From the NCBI GenBank assembly GCA_030680075.1, contig JAUXWR010000494.1, positions 1-64,000 of the forward strand: a DNA stretch of 64,000 bases, read 5' to 3'. The notes beneath the pieces are model-generated. The model had not been told where the DNA came from. It was given only the letters and a program-made list of their open reading frames with translations, and did not search any database. The position numbers and the translations under genes were made by a program. This document shows positions 29,754 through 39,070 of the stretch, piece by piece (the stretch's first letter is position 1; each line of letters begins with the position of its first letter). The DNA comes from Legionella sp. GTDB taxonomy: Bacteria > Pseudomonadota > Gammaproteobacteria > Legionellales > Legionellaceae.

Positions 29754-32700
29754 ATGAGTTTATTTATGACCCATGAAGCTCAGTGGCAATGGAAATTTAA
29801 CAAATTAAAAATTCTAATCGAAAAAAGACAAGAATTCGAGGCAAAAAATCATTTCCCTCCCTATTCCACCCACCCCACCGATATAAATTTTCCAGACGAA
29901 AATGGCGTGTCATTGATTCACTATGCTATTTGGCTGGGGCAATTAGATACCGTTAAAGACTTGGTTCAAAATGGGGCCATTCTCGAAAATGCAATCAATT
30001 ATGCCTTGGCTAATGGTGAGCTTGCTATAGCTAAATACTTTTTGCACATTAATAATAATTGTGCCGGTGTAGATTTAAATTTGATAGCAAATGAGGAATG
30101 TAGAAAATGGTTTAAAAATATTATTAAAGAAAGCCTTGAAAACAGGAGTCATAATTCATTTTTTTCAAGCCCAATAGCTTATTCTGAATACTATCAGTCT
30201 AAGTCAGTCAATAAAACCAGGTTAGAGCGAGCTGCAGAAATCGGTGAGCTGGATCTTATTCAAGACTATCAAAATACAATAAAAAAAGGGCCGAATGAAT
30301 CAATAATAATGAAAGCTTCTGTTTCAAACAATGAAATGGAGGTTTTCAATTACCTGGTGGCAAACGGTTTAAAAATAAATCCGGTAATTCCCTATATAGA
30401 GTCCTGTCTTGAAGTTGCCATCAACTTTCAAAAAAATAAAGCGGTTGATTATCTATTAGCAAATGGAGCTAATATAAATTATCCAGGTAAATTAAAGAAA
30501 ACGGCACTTATCACTGCTGCTGAAATCGGTAATGTAGCTATTTTTGAAAAAATTTTAAAAAATAAACCGGATATTACAGCCCGGGATGTACTTGGTCAAA
30601 CAGCCTTGCATTATGCCGTCATTAATAACCATATCGAGATCGTGTCCTTATTATTAGCAGAACCAGGTATCGCTGATATTGTTAATTATGTCGATATTTA
30701 TGGTATGACAGCGCTCGATTATGCAAAAGAAAACTCGCGACAAGATATAGCTACTTTACTTGGCCACCCTGTTGATAGTGACGATAAATTGAAACCTTTA
30801 GTGGATATTAGTCAGTTTTTTGTAATGCAAAAGATGAAATATTATTTACTAACGCAATATCGTGACCTTGAGTTTTTCAACGAAAAAGGCCATTGCAACG
30901 GTCTTGCATTTTTGCGTGATTTATACAGCTACAAAGGAAGGGAAGATTATTTTTTTGAAACGCTAGAATTAATGGCCTCTTGGGATGGTGAGCAAGAATC
31001 CTTAAACGAAGCATTTGAAGAGGGGCTTCCTCAAAAGCAATACTATAAAAATTTAAGCGAATTATTTGAGCAATGGATAAATGATATTATCTGGTTTCAA
31101 CACTCGACCCTTGAGTCTATATTCGAATACAAACCAGGCGAAAATTTTCAGGAAAACCGACAGTTTCAATGGGATGTTCTTGGCGAGGAGTCTCTGCCAA
31201 AGCCGATTTTAATCTCTTCGTTCAGAGATGTTACCACTATGGATTGCCTTCTTGAAAACATGGAAATATATAGCCAACGAATGCCGCCAGGAACCCGACT
31301 GGAATTGTCCGGAAGTGGGCATGGTACATCGGCTTTTAAAAAAAATGATAATACGTTGAGTTATTATGATCCAAATCTTAGCCGTAAAACCCGTCCTTTT
31401 GTCAGTAGTAGGGATTTTACAGACGTCGTTGTCGATACTAAATTGATTATGTTAGATAAATACAGAGAAAATAATGTAGATGTTGCCATGCGTTTTTTTT
31501 ATTATGATACCCCTGATATGGCAGAAAATATTACTAATCATAATCCTTTTGCAGCACATGAATGGCCTCAAAATGAAGAGGATGTTGTCAATTTTCAAAA
31601 AAAATCACCCAATGCTTATACACCACTTCACATTGCCGTCATTACCGGTTCAATCAGTGCAGTAAATAAATTATTGGAAGATGGTTATTGTAAATTAACC
31701 ACCCCAAATACACACCAAAAAACGGCGCTCATTTTGGCAGTTGAATCAAAAAATATTGAAATAATTAAGGCCTTACTTGAGGTTTATCCTGCTGATAAAA
31801 TTACGGCCGAAGAAGTTTTGACGGTTCATAATCTGAACAATCAGGAGCTGATGGAGGTTCTATTAAAAAAACAAGGTGTTGATTTTTCCCTTGTATTTTT
31901 TTCAGCGATGAATAAAAAAGACTTTAGTTTGTTAAGACGACTGCTTGCTGAACGAAAGGTTAATACTGATATTACTGATGGCGAAAATACGGCTCTCTCA
32001 AAAGCTTTTGACTTAGGCGACGGGCAACTGCTTAGGTTTCTTCTTGAGCACGATTTTCACTTAAATGCTTCGAGCACGTACTTTAAAAAAATTTCTCATA
32101 GTAATCTTGAGCTTTATTCAATCGCTCTACCCTACCTGCAAAACATTAACGAAGTTGATGAAAAGGATAATGCGTTAGTTCACCATGTAATCGATTCATC
32201 AACGAGTCTCGACAATAAAAAAACCATGATTGAGCAACTAAAAAATTTAAAGGTTGATTTAAACAAAACTAATGCAAAAGGCAAAACACCTTTTCAGCTA
32301 CTTATGTCGAACTGGTTTTTTGATGCTAGCTATAAAATTGAAATCATGAAACTGTTATTACCTTATGTAACTATTGAGCCCCGCATGCAAGTGCAATCAT
32401 TATTAATGGCGTCAATACAGATGGCTGATCACGTTGCATTTAATTTTCTTTTATCCCATTGCTCTCCAGAGACACTTAACAATTACAATACTGACGGTTT
32501 TTGCCCACTGCATTTAGCTTTTCTAATGAGGGATAAAGAAATGATTGATAAGCTTCTCCTCAAAGGCGCGGATATCAATAAACCTGTGCAAAGAGGCGGA
32601 AATACTTGCTTGCATCGCATAGTGCTTACTGAAGATACAGCCTTCCTCGACAAATTTCTTGAAAATGGCGCAAGCATTGATATCGAAAATGCTGAAGGAC

Positions 32701-32798
32701 AGACTGTTAGTGATCTTCTTGATAGCTCCAGTAATCAGGAGTTTAAAGAAAAATTCTTAAGAGGGTTAAATTATAGAAACGGGGCAAATGCGAACTGA
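29754..32798 (+). CDS. Large ankyrin protein with embedded cysteine-protease-like domain, candidate effector
   Basis: The 1014-residue protein starts at ATG 29754. Ankyrin repeats occupy residues ~48-335 (GQTALHYAVINNHIEIVSLL) and ~615-1000 (AYTPLHIAVITGSISAV, GGNTCLHRIVLTEDTAFLD). Between them, residues ~350-590 are non-repeat and contain GHCNGLAFLRDL (Cys381), LSGSGHGTSAFK (His523) and LSYYDPN (Asp539). This Cys-His-Asp order and spacing matches papain-like/YopT-type (C58) proteases. A cysteine-protease-like domain joined to ankyrins is known in Legionella AnkH/LegA3 and LegA7. There is no signal peptide. Protease, transferase or purely structural use of the triad cannot be distinguished from sequence. 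Confidence 0.85.
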   Translation: MSLFMTHEAQWQWKFNKLKILIEKRQEFEAKNHFPPYSTHPTDINFPDENGVSLIHYAIWLGQLDTVKDLVQNGAILENAINYALANGELAIAKYFLHINNNCAGVDLNLIANEECRKWFKNIIKESLENRSHNSFFSSPIAYSEYYQSKSVNKTRLERAAEIGELDLIQDYQNTIKKGPNESIIMKASVSNNEMEVFNYLVANGLKINPVIPYIESCLEVAINFQKNKAVDYLLANGANINYPGKLKKTALITAAEIGNVAIFEKILKNKPDITARDVLGQTALHYAVINNHIEIVSLLLAEPGIADIVNYVDIYGMTALDYAKENSRQDIATLLGHPVDSDDKLKPLVDISQFFVMQKMKYYLLTQYRDLEFFNEKGHCNGLAFLRDLYSYKGREDYFFETLELMASWDGEQESLNEAFEEGLPQKQYYKNLSELFEQWINDIIWFQHSTLESIFEYKPGENFQENRQFQWDVLGEESLPKPILISSFRDVTTMDCLLENMEIYSQRMPPGTRLELSGSGHGTSAFKKNDNTLSYYDPNLSRKTRPFVSSRDFTDVVVDTKLIMLDKYRENNVDVAMRFFYYDTPDMAENITNHNPFAAHEWPQNEEDVVNFQKKSPNAYTPLHIAVITGSISAVNKLLEDGYCKLTTPNTHQKTALILAVESKNIEIIKALLEVYPADKITAEEVLTVHNLNNQELMEVLLKKQGVDFSLVFFSAMNKKDFSLLRRLLAERKVNTDITDGENTALSKAFDLGDGQLLRFLLEHDFHLNASSTYFKKISHSNLELYSIALPYLQNINEVDEKDNALVHHVIDSSTSLDNKKTMIEQLKNLKVDLNKTNAKGKTPFQLLMSNWFFDASYKIEIMKLLLPYVTIEPRMQVQSLLMASIQMADHVAFNFLLSHCSPETLNNYNTDGFCPLHLAFLMRDKEMIDKLLLKGADINKPVQRGGNTCLHRIVLTEDTAFLDKFLENGASIDIENAEGQTVSDLLDSSSNQEFKEKFLRGLNYRNGANAN

Positions 32799-32827
32799 GC
32801 CCCATTTTTAGACTAGGCTTATGGGGC
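32799..32827. terminator. Hairpin between convergent genes
   Basis: GCCCCAT (32799-32805) and ATGGGGC (32821-32827) form a 7-bp GC-rich stem immediately after the ankyrin stop at 32796-32798. The following bases include CGTTTTTCG rather than a clean T-run. It lies 17 bp from the convergent stop at 32844, so it may act on both strands. Confidence 0.5.
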
Positions 32828-32843
32828 GTGATGTCGTTTTTCG

Positions 32844-33383
32844 TCACGTTGGCGACATATTCGTGACTTGGCTAGCGCACTCAGCGGCAATGCGGTCAAT
32901 TTTTTCAGTCCACTGTTTATCAGTCAGGTTCTTATTATTTATTTCAGCTATCTTTGGGACGGCACAATGACAATAATTAGTTGTTGCTACTGTTTGATTT
33001 TTATTCATTTGCGGATAAATTATTTTTAATTTCATAAAACATCCTGATTGAATCATTTCCTGAGAGAGTTGTTCTCGACTAAACTTCATTGCTAATCCTC
33101 TCATGGTGTCATGAAGTAATACTTGTGACATGCAGAGTTCAGCGGTACTACCTACCTCTTCTGCTGAATTTAAAGGTTTTACGGAGACACAATCACAATA
33201 TTGTTCCCCCAAATTTTTATATTCAATAAGATTTGATCTATTACGTCCTGAGTCAATCCATGCGGTTATACAATCATCCTTAACGGTTTGATTAAGCTCT
33301 TCTTCTGCATAAGTCTCTAATGGGAAAATAATTAGAACTAATAAAGCAATTATTGTTTTTAAAAAAATATTAATCACGAGCAT
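32844..33383 (-). CDS. Exported cysteine-containing hypothetical protein
   Basis: The 179-residue protein has a signal peptide (FLKTIIALLVLIIFPLETYA-EEE). Its mature part has paired cysteines: C-ITAW, EQYCDCVSVK, SGCFMKLKI and NYCHCAVPKIAEI, ending AAECASQ. The C-x-C pairs separated by ~70 residues look like a duplicated disulfide-stabilised helical module. The family is not recognised. It faces the large ankyrin gene convergently and is monocistronic. Confidence 0.72.
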   Translation of the reverse strand: MLVINIFLKTIIALLVLIIFPLETYAEEELNQTVKDDCITAWIDSGRNRSNLIEYKNLGEQYCDCVSVKPLNSAEEVGSTAELCMSQVLLHDTMRGLAMKFSREQLSQEMIQSGCFMKLKIIYPQMNKNQTVATTNYCHCAVPKIAEINNKNLTDKQWTEKIDRIAAECASQVTNMSPT

Positions 33384-33524
33384 CCTCCATGCAGATACAA
33401 CTCATATTTCAAGATACTCGATTTGAACTACACAATGCAACTCGATTTCATTTCGAACTTTGGCATTCCCACTTTCGAACACCCCTAAAGCACATTGAGA
33501 GCTGTAAAGTGTATCTTGCAAACC

Positions 33525-33743
33525 TTATTTAATACCCTGTATGGGTTCTTTCGGGACGATCATCCACATAATCACATAAACCAAGATAGCAGACCCACCT
33601 AATAACAGGAACAAAATAAAGATTAATCTTACCCACGTTGGATCCATATTAAAATAAATGGCCAAACCACCACACACACCGGCAATCATTCTATCTCGGC
33701 GAGAACGATACAGTTTTTTCGAGGTTTCTGATAATTGTTTCAT
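33525..33743 (-). CDS. PspC-domain membrane protein
   Basis: The 72-residue protein is a single PspC domain: LYRSRRDRMIAGVCGGLAIY followed by FNMDPTWVRLIFILFLLLGG and a second hydrophobic stretch AILVYVIMWMIVPKEP. PspC-domain proteins sit in the inner membrane and take part in envelope-stress sensing in the phage-shock system. Here pspA/B/F genes are absent. It lies 18 bp downstream of tatD, at the end of the fatty-acid/replication gene run. Confidence 0.9.
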   Translation of the reverse strand: MKQLSETSKKLYRSRRDRMIAGVCGGLAIYFNMDPTWVRLIFILFLLLGGSAILVYVIMWMIVPKEPIQGIK

Positions 33744-33761
33744 AATCCATCCTTTTAATGG

Positions 33762-34544
33762 TTAATTAAGGCGAAAACATCGATTAAAATTCTCAGTCGT
33801 TTGTCGGGCAATTTCTTCGTAACTCACGCCTCTAAGCTCACTTAAAGCGAGAGCGACATGCTTCACCAGCGCTGGATGATTTTGCTTGCCGCGAAAAGGT
33901 ACAGGAGCAAGATAAGGCGAATCAGTTTCAATCAGAAGCCGGTCGAAAGGAATTTTTTGAGCCACTTCATGCAGCGTTGTCGCATTTTTAAACGTAACAA
34001 TGCCGGACATGGAGATATAAAAATTCATGTCAATTGCACGCTGGGCAATATTTAAATCTTCAGCAAAACAATGCATTACGCCACCTATTTTACTGGCATT
34101 TTCTTCATGCATCACCTGCAAAGTATCTTCGGCTGCGTGCCTTGTGTGGATAATTAATGGCTTGGATGAGGCAATGGCTGCGCGAATGTGTTCGCGAAAG
34201 CGATTTCTTTGCGCATGCTGCGCCTCTGGCGTTTCTACACGGTAGTAATCAAGTCCTGTTTCACCAATTGCAATGCAGGCAGGATGACTGTTAGCAAGAT
34301 TCATTAATGCATGAGAATCTGGCTCATTTTCGACCTCATTATTGGGGTGAATACCAACGGAAATATAAATATTATTATATTTATTGGCAATATCGCAAAG
34401 AGCTGGGTAATCCTCTAATTCGACACATACGGTTAAAAAACGCTTCACATCGTTTTCTAACGCTTTTTTTATTACATTATCTAATTGACTATCAAACTCA
34501 GATAGATCAATCATGTTTAAATGGCAATGTGAATCAATAAGCAT
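33762..34544 (-). CDS. tatD: TatD-family metal-dependent deoxyribonuclease
   Basis: The 260-residue protein has the TatD metal sites: DSHCHLN at residues 4-10, the Glu of IGETGLDYYR, LIIHTRHAAEDT, GGVMHCFAED and LLIETDSPYLAPVPFRGK. TatD enzymes are 3'-exonucleases or endonucleases with an amidohydrolase fold. The position after holB and a PilZ gene is the usual gammaproteobacterial location of the YcfH paralogue. Confidence 0.93.
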   Translation of the reverse strand: MLIDSHCHLNMIDLSEFDSQLDNVIKKALENDVKRFLTVCVELEDYPALCDIANKYNNIYISVGIHPNNEVENEPDSHALMNLANSHPACIAIGETGLDYYRVETPEAQHAQRNRFREHIRAAIASSKPLIIHTRHAAEDTLQVMHEENASKIGGVMHCFAEDLNIAQRAIDMNFYISMSGIVTFKNATTLHEVAQKIPFDRLLIETDSPYLAPVPFRGKQNHPALVKHVALALSELRGVSYEEIARQTTENFNRCFRLN

Positions 34545-34569
34545 GGCAGTCTCACCGGGAAATTAGCCC

Positions 34570-34908
34570 CTACATTGTATCAGTTGTTTGGGTGGATTTT
34601 AGCATTCCTGCTAAACAAGTCTCTATTTTGTTGCTAAAGCGTCGGCAATTTTCACCAATGAATTGTAAACCCATACCGGCCGGTTTATTGCCTTGCGTAC
34701 CTTCATGCGTTATCCAGGCCACTTTGGCTTCTATTTTATAAGGTTTTGGCTCATTAAGCAGATTAATGAATAAAATTACGAGTGTTCCCAAGGGCAGAAG
34801 TTGATTTGAACGGACAAATAAACCTCCTCCCTGTAAAAAAGGCATGTAAGCCGTATGAAGCGCGTTTTTATCCGGAAAAGAACAATTAATTTGCACCGTA
34901 TCGGTCAT
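34570..34908 (-). CDS. PilZ-domain protein
   Basis: This 112-residue protein begins with MTDTVQINCSFPDKNALHTA and continues with the beta-barrel FVRSNQLLPLGTLVILFINL and KVAWITHEGTQGNKPAGMGLQF. This resembles P. aeruginosa PilZ itself, the small type IV pilus assembly protein, rather than canonical cyclic-di-GMP receptors. The RxxxR and D/NxSxxG c-di-GMP motifs are not evident. It follows holB after 13 bp, the conserved holB-pilZ arrangement of gammaproteobacteria. Confidence 0.88.
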   Translation of the reverse strand: MTDTVQINCSFPDKNALHTAYMPFLQGGGLFVRSNQLLPLGTLVILFINLLNEPKPYKIEAKVAWITHEGTQGNKPAGMGLQFIGENCRRFSNKIETCLAGMLKSTQTTDTM

Positions 34909-34921
34909 GAAAAGCTCCCTT

Positions 34922-35839
34922 TTACAAATACCCGAACAATAAATCCTCGAGTGTGAGCAATTGATTGATACTTAAAGTATGGTTTAAATTTCTCATTATT
35001 TCATTTAATTTATCCAGTTGGGCAAATAAACGAGTGGGTTTAATGGATTTGGCTAATTCAGCAATTTTAGTATCTATGGGGGTCTGGACGCCTGGTTTAA
35101 GAAAACAGGCATTAATCATTTGAGCATTTATCAAATACAAAAGCCAGATTAAATCACTGAATTCTAAAGCAGACCATTTTAAAGCCAGTGCATTGACGGA
35201 GTACTTGAATGCGCGCATATCGGTTAAATTTTCAACTATGGTATGGCATTCGGCAAAAAGCCTGCCCCGACCACTTTCCGCTGCGTAAAATTTACCTTGC
35301 TCAAGATAATTAATTGCCAGACTACTTGCAGCGGCAATACGCCATTGTTGGCAACGGCTAATAATGGTGGGAGGGATGGTACTAATTTGCTCAGCAATTA
35401 AAATAAAATAGGTGTTAGCGGGTGGTTCTTCTAAAATCTTTAATAACGCATTAGACGCGCTGCTATTCATTTTCTCCGCAGGTTCAATAATCACCACGCG
35501 AACATCGCTTAGCTGGGCACTTGTGTAAATAATATTTTGTAATAAGCGCACTTGCTCAATTTTGATAACACTTCCTGATTTTTCCGGGATAATATAATTT
35601 AAATCGGGATGTTCACCGATGGAGATAAGTTGGCAGGATTGGCACGCTCCACATGGTGTGATAGTTTGCTTGCACAATAAGGCTGCCGCCATCTGCGTGG
35701 CAAATGTGCGAAGCTCCATATGTAAAGAGCCTATTATGAGCAAAGCATGGCTTAAGCGCTGCTGCTGCCGATGGGCTTCAAATCGATTCCAAAATGATGC
35801 GTGTATCGGCATTAAGTCAGGAAGTTCAGGCGTAATCAT
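34922..35839 (-). CDS. holB: DNA polymerase III delta-prime subunit
   Basis: HolB is the non-ATPase member of the clamp-loader ring that stabilises the active complex. The 305-residue protein has the zinc module CKQTITPCGACQSCQ, the SRC-like motif SRCQQWRI and the sensor-like NALLKILEEPPANTYFILI typical of clamp-loader subunits. There is no Walker A consensus, consistent with delta-prime. Its start overlaps the end of tmk by 14 bp, indicating translational coupling. Confidence 0.93.
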   Translation of the reverse strand: MITPELPDLMPIHASFWNRFEAHRQQQRLSHALLIIGSLHMELRTFATQMAAALLCKQTITPCGACQSCQLISIGEHPDLNYIIPEKSGSVIKIEQVRLLQNIIYTSAQLSDVRVVIIEPAEKMNSSASNALLKILEEPPANTYFILIAEQISTIPPTIISRCQQWRIAAASSLAINYLEQGKFYAAESGRGRLFAECHTIVENLTDMRAFKYSVNALALKWSALEFSDLIWLLYLINAQMINACFLKPGVQTPIDTKIAELAKSIKPTRLFAQLDKLNEIMRNLNHTLSINQLLTLEDLLFGYL

Positions 35840-36467
35840 GACGATGCAGGAAAAGGGTCAATTGTTTAATGATAGAGTCCTGAACGAATTCAATGGGTGC
35901 GCTGGCGTCAATAATACATACATTATCCATTTTCTGTATACGCTGATGATAGCCTTCATGAACTTTATTAAAAAATGTTAACGGCTCTTGCTCAATCCGA
36001 TCAAATTTCCCCCGTTTTTTTACGCGGGCAAGCCCCTCGGCTGGAGAAATATCTAAAAATACAACAAGATCAGGTTTAAAGTTGCCTAAACAAATAGTGG
36101 ATAAGCTATCCAAAATATGAGTACTAATTCCGCGACCACCACCTTGGTAAGCATAAGTAGACAGCTCAAATCGATCAGCAATTACCCAATCACCTCTTTT
36201 TAACGCAGGCTTAATAACTTGCTCAACCAGCTGAACACGAGCGGCGTACATCAGTAATAATTCACTGCGAGCCTCTAACACCTCGTTTTCCATGGTTTTT
36301 TTAACCAAGCTTCTCAATTCTTCGCCTATCCGTGTACCACCTGGCTCCCGAGTAACGGTTACCTGGCGTGGAATAGCTTCAATGAAATGCTTGATGGTCT
36401 GGATTGCAGATGTTTTACCTGCTCCCTCAAGCCCTTCCACAACAATAAATCGACCTGGTTCAAGCAT
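35826..36467 (-). CDS. tmk: Thymidylate kinase
   Basis: Tmk phosphorylates dTMP to dTDP. The 213-residue protein has the P-loop VVEGLEGAGKTS at residues 9-20, TREPGGTRIGEELR (DRX-type acceptor region), DRFELSTYAYQGGGRG, and VVFLDISPAEGLARVKKRG, the lid region. It directly follows mltG with no gap and overlaps holB, the conserved mltG-tmk-holB cluster. Confidence 0.95.
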   Translation of the reverse strand: MLEPGRFIVVEGLEGAGKTSAIQTIKHFIEAIPRQVTVTREPGGTRIGEELRSLVKKTMENEVLEARSELLLMYAARVQLVEQVIKPALKRGDWVIADRFELSTYAYQGGGRGISTHILDSLSTICLGNFKPDLVVFLDISPAEGLARVKKRGKFDRIEQEPLTFFNKVHEGYHQRIQKMDNVCIIDASAPIEFVQDSIIKQLTLFLHRHDYA

Positions 36468-37463
36468 TCAGGATCCCTTTGAAAGATAACGTAAAATTGC
36501 TTTTTTTTGTTCGTCATATGTTTCGGAAAACACATGCGAGCCATCACCTTTAGCCACAAAATAGAGATAATTGGTTTTGATTGGCTGAGCTGCTGCATCT
36601 ATGGATTCTTTACCAACCATGGCGATTGGCGTTGGCGGCAAGCCTCGGTAAAGATAGGTATTATAAGGTGAATCCACCGCTAAATTTTTATGGGTCAACT
36701 TGCCGGTGTAATTCGTGCCGAGAGCATAAATTACCGTGGGATCCATTTGCAAGGGCATATTTTTATTGAGGCGATTAATTATCACGCCTGATATAATTTT
36801 GCGCTCAGAAGCAAGCGCTGTTTCTTTCTCAATAATTGAAGCGGCAATGAGCATTTCATAGGGTGTTTTGTAGGGCAAATTGGGACTGCGCTCTTGCCAG
36901 CGTTCCTCCAGGTAACGTAATAATTTAGTGTTTGCGGTTTTTAGTAAATCCTGGGCATTGCTTCCGGCAATGTATTGGTAAGTATCAGCCAGAAGCAGGC
37001 CTTCACCGCTCGGATTATTGCCAGCGATGGCGGCCCAATCATTTGAACTATAGTTTAGAAAAGGCGCATTTTTAAGATTAATGCTGATCTGGCTTAGGGT
37101 ACTTCCCTCAGTAATACGAAATGTGGGTGACAATACATCGCCCGCGACTACCCGGTAAATAAATTGCTGGGCTGACTCACCTGGTGTAATTTGATAAATA
37201 CCTGCTTTTAATTTATGTGCAAGATTTTTGTATTTAATTAAATTTAAAAAAAGTCTTTTTGAACTGATCAGTTTTTTTGAGTGCAGCGTTTGTATTAAAG
37301 CACTTGCGGTAGAATTAGGTTTTATTTCAATAATAACAGGCCGGCCCGCAACAATCATGGGTTGGGTGAGCTGTGTATAAAGGCTGTATATAAAAATTAA
37401 TAAAGCCACCAAACCTAGCCCTAAAATAGAATAGAGCCATGGCTTGAAATTAGGTACGTGCAT
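36468..37463 (-). CDS. mltG: Endolytic murein transglycosylase
   Basis: MltG cleaves nascent peptidoglycan glycan strands and sets strand length. The 331-residue protein has one N-terminal membrane helix (WLYSILGLGLVALLIFIYSL). A LysM-like region follows, and then the YceG catalytic core: LIAASIIEKETALASER with the catalytic Glu, GVIINRLNKNMPLQMDPTVI, SPYNTYLYRGLPPTPI and FVAKGDGSHVFSETYDEQ. It lies 3 bp after fabF and abuts tmk. In E. coli pabC sits between fabF and mltG; it is absent here. Confidence 0.95.
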   Translation of the reverse strand: MHVPNFKPWLYSILGLGLVALLIFIYSLYTQLTQPMIVAGRPVIIEIKPNSTASALIQTLHSKKLISSKRLFLNLIKYKNLAHKLKAGIYQITPGESAQQFIYRVVAGDVLSPTFRITEGSTLSQISINLKNAPFLNYSSNDWAAIAGNNPSGEGLLLADTYQYIAGSNAQDLLKTANTKLLRYLEERWQERSPNLPYKTPYEMLIAASIIEKETALASERKIISGVIINRLNKNMPLQMDPTVIYALGTNYTGKLTHKNLAVDSPYNTYLYRGLPPTPIAMVGKESIDAAAQPIKTNYLYFVAKGDGSHVFSETYDEQKKAILRYLSKGS

Positions 37464-37466
37464 TTA

Positions 37467-38711
37467 TTAGTTTTCTAGTTGTTTGAATAACAGGCTACCG
37501 TTTGTTCCCCCAAAGCCTAGTGAATTACTTAAAACGTATTTCACCTTCCTTGTTTGAGTTTCATGAGGAACATAATTTAAATCACAACCCTCATCAGGAT
37601 TATCCAGATTGATTGTAGGTGGCACTACTTGATCTTTAATGGCAAGAATACTAAAAATAGCTTCAACAGCTCCTGCTGCTCCTAACAAATGCCCAGTCAT
37701 TGATTTAGTAGAACTGATAGCAAGTTTGTAGGCATGATCTTGAAATACGCGTTTAACAGCAATGGTTTCATTAAGATCATTAAGATAAGTCGAGGTGCCA
37801 TGTGCATTGATATAATCGACTTGAGACGGCTCAATACCCGCGTCTTTAACCGCTGCAGCCATTGAGCGAGATGCTCCATCAGCGTTCTCATCAGGCGCTG
37901 TTATATGGTAGGCATCCCCTGACATACCAAACCCGACCAGTTCAGCATAGATTTTGGCTCCACGGGCTTTAGCATGCTCGTACTCTTCGAGCACCAGAAC
38001 GCCAGCACCCTCACCCATCACAAATCCGTCGCGGTCTTTATCCCAGGGACGCGAGGCTTTTTCAGGGTCATCATTTCGCTTGGACAATGATCTGACAGCC
38101 GAAAAGCCCGCCAGACACAAAGGTGTAGTAGTCATCTCAGCACCGCCACAGACCATTACATCGGCATCGCCATAAGCAATCATACGGCCAGCAAGACCAA
38201 TATTATGAGTACCTGTGGTGCATGCGGTAACAACGGAGATGTTAGGACCTTTAAGCTTATGCTGAATAGAAATTTGTCCGGCAACCATGTTAATGATTCC
38301 GGCAGGTATAAAAAATGGCGATACTTTACGAGGACCACCGCTCATCAATTTTTCCTGATTGTTGGTAATCGTTTGTATGCCCCCAATTCCGGCACCGACA
38401 GCAACACCTGCACGCAACGCTAATTCATCATCAATAACGAGACCAGAATCGGCGATTGCTTCATCGGCTGCTGCAATACCATATTGGGTAAAGAGATCCA
38501 TTTTCCGAGCTTCTTTCAGCGACACGTAATCTTCAATGTTAAAATTTTTAACCTTAGCCCAGATCTTGGTTGAATAGTCGGTGGTATCAAAACCCTCGAC
38601 CATGCCAACACCACTCTTGCCAGCCAGAATCTGCTGCCAGGTTTGCTCTACATTTAGCCCAACAGGGGTTACCATCCCCATGCCAGTTACAACAACGCGT
38701 CGCTTACTCAA
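37467..38711 (-). CDS. fabF: Beta-ketoacyl-ACP synthase II
   Basis: FabF condenses malonyl-ACP with acyl-ACP in fatty-acid elongation. The 414-residue protein is full length with catalytic Cys164 ([10 protein letters not shown]), His304 (INAHGTST) and His341 ([13 protein letters not shown]). It starts 17 bp after acpP and belongs to the plsX-fab cluster. Nothing unusual is visible. Confidence 0.97.
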   Translation of the reverse strand: MSKRRVVVTGMGMVTPVGLNVEQTWQQILAGKSGVGMVEGFDTTDYSTKIWAKVKNFNIEDYVSLKEARKMDLFTQYGIAAADEAIADSGLVIDDELALRAGVAVGAGIGGIQTITNNQEKLMSGGPRKVSPFFIPAGIINMVAGQISIQHKLKGPNISVVTACTTGTHNIGLAGRMIAYGDADVMVCGGAEMTTTPLCLAGFSAVRSLSKRNDDPEKASRPWDKDRDGFVMGEGAGVLVLEEYEHAKARGAKIYAELVGFGMSGDAYHITAPDENADGASRSMAAAVKDAGIEPSQVDYINAHGTSTYLNDLNETIAVKRVFQDHAYKLAISSTKSMTGHLLGAAGAVEAIFSILAIKDQVVPPTINLDNPDEGCDLNYVPHETQTRKVKYVLSNSLGFGGTNGSLLFKQLEN

Positions 38712-38728
38712 TGAAAACTCCTCAATTA

Positions 38729-38977
38729 TCAGGCTTCTTCTTTATTCATGTTTGATTCAATGTAATCAATAGCTTCTTGAATTGTAGTAATTTTCTCAGC
38801 TTTTTCATCTGGAATTTCTGTTTCAAATTCTTCTTCCAGAGCCATTACCAATTCAACAGTATCAAGAGAGTCAGCGCCTAGGTCATCAACAAACGATGCG
38901 TTATTCTTAAGCTCGTCTTCTTTAACGCCCAGCTGCTCAACAACAATCTTGCGAACTCGTTCTTCAACTGTACTCAT
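38729..38977 (-). CDS. acpP: Acyl carrier protein
   Basis: The 82-residue acidic protein has the phosphopantetheine attachment Ser37 in [19 protein letters not shown]. It carries growing acyl chains for FabD/FabH/FabG/FabF, whose genes flank it. A 93-bp gap separates it from fabG upstream; an additional promoter there would fit the high demand for ACP, though I see no clear consensus. Confidence 0.97.
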   Translation of the reverse strand: MSTVEERVRKIVVEQLGVKEDELKNNASFVDDLGADSLDTVELVMALEEEFETEIPDEKAEKITTIQEAIDYIESNMNKEEA

Positions 38978-39070
38978 AACTTGTGTTTCCTCTTAAGTTA
39001 AAAAAATTCATGGTGGCTAGTTTATTCAATTATTCAAAGAACGCAAGCCAAAGCCATTGTAAATGTATAA

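Noticed and set aside
29754..32798. Calling the ankyrin protein AnkH
   Set aside because: The Cys-His-Asp region is suggestive, but the length (1014 residues) and repeat layout differ from AnkH, and no alignment could be run.
36359..36598. 79-codon minus-strand frame overlapping mltG and tmk
   Set aside because: It overlaps two well-supported genes in another frame and has no family resemblance.
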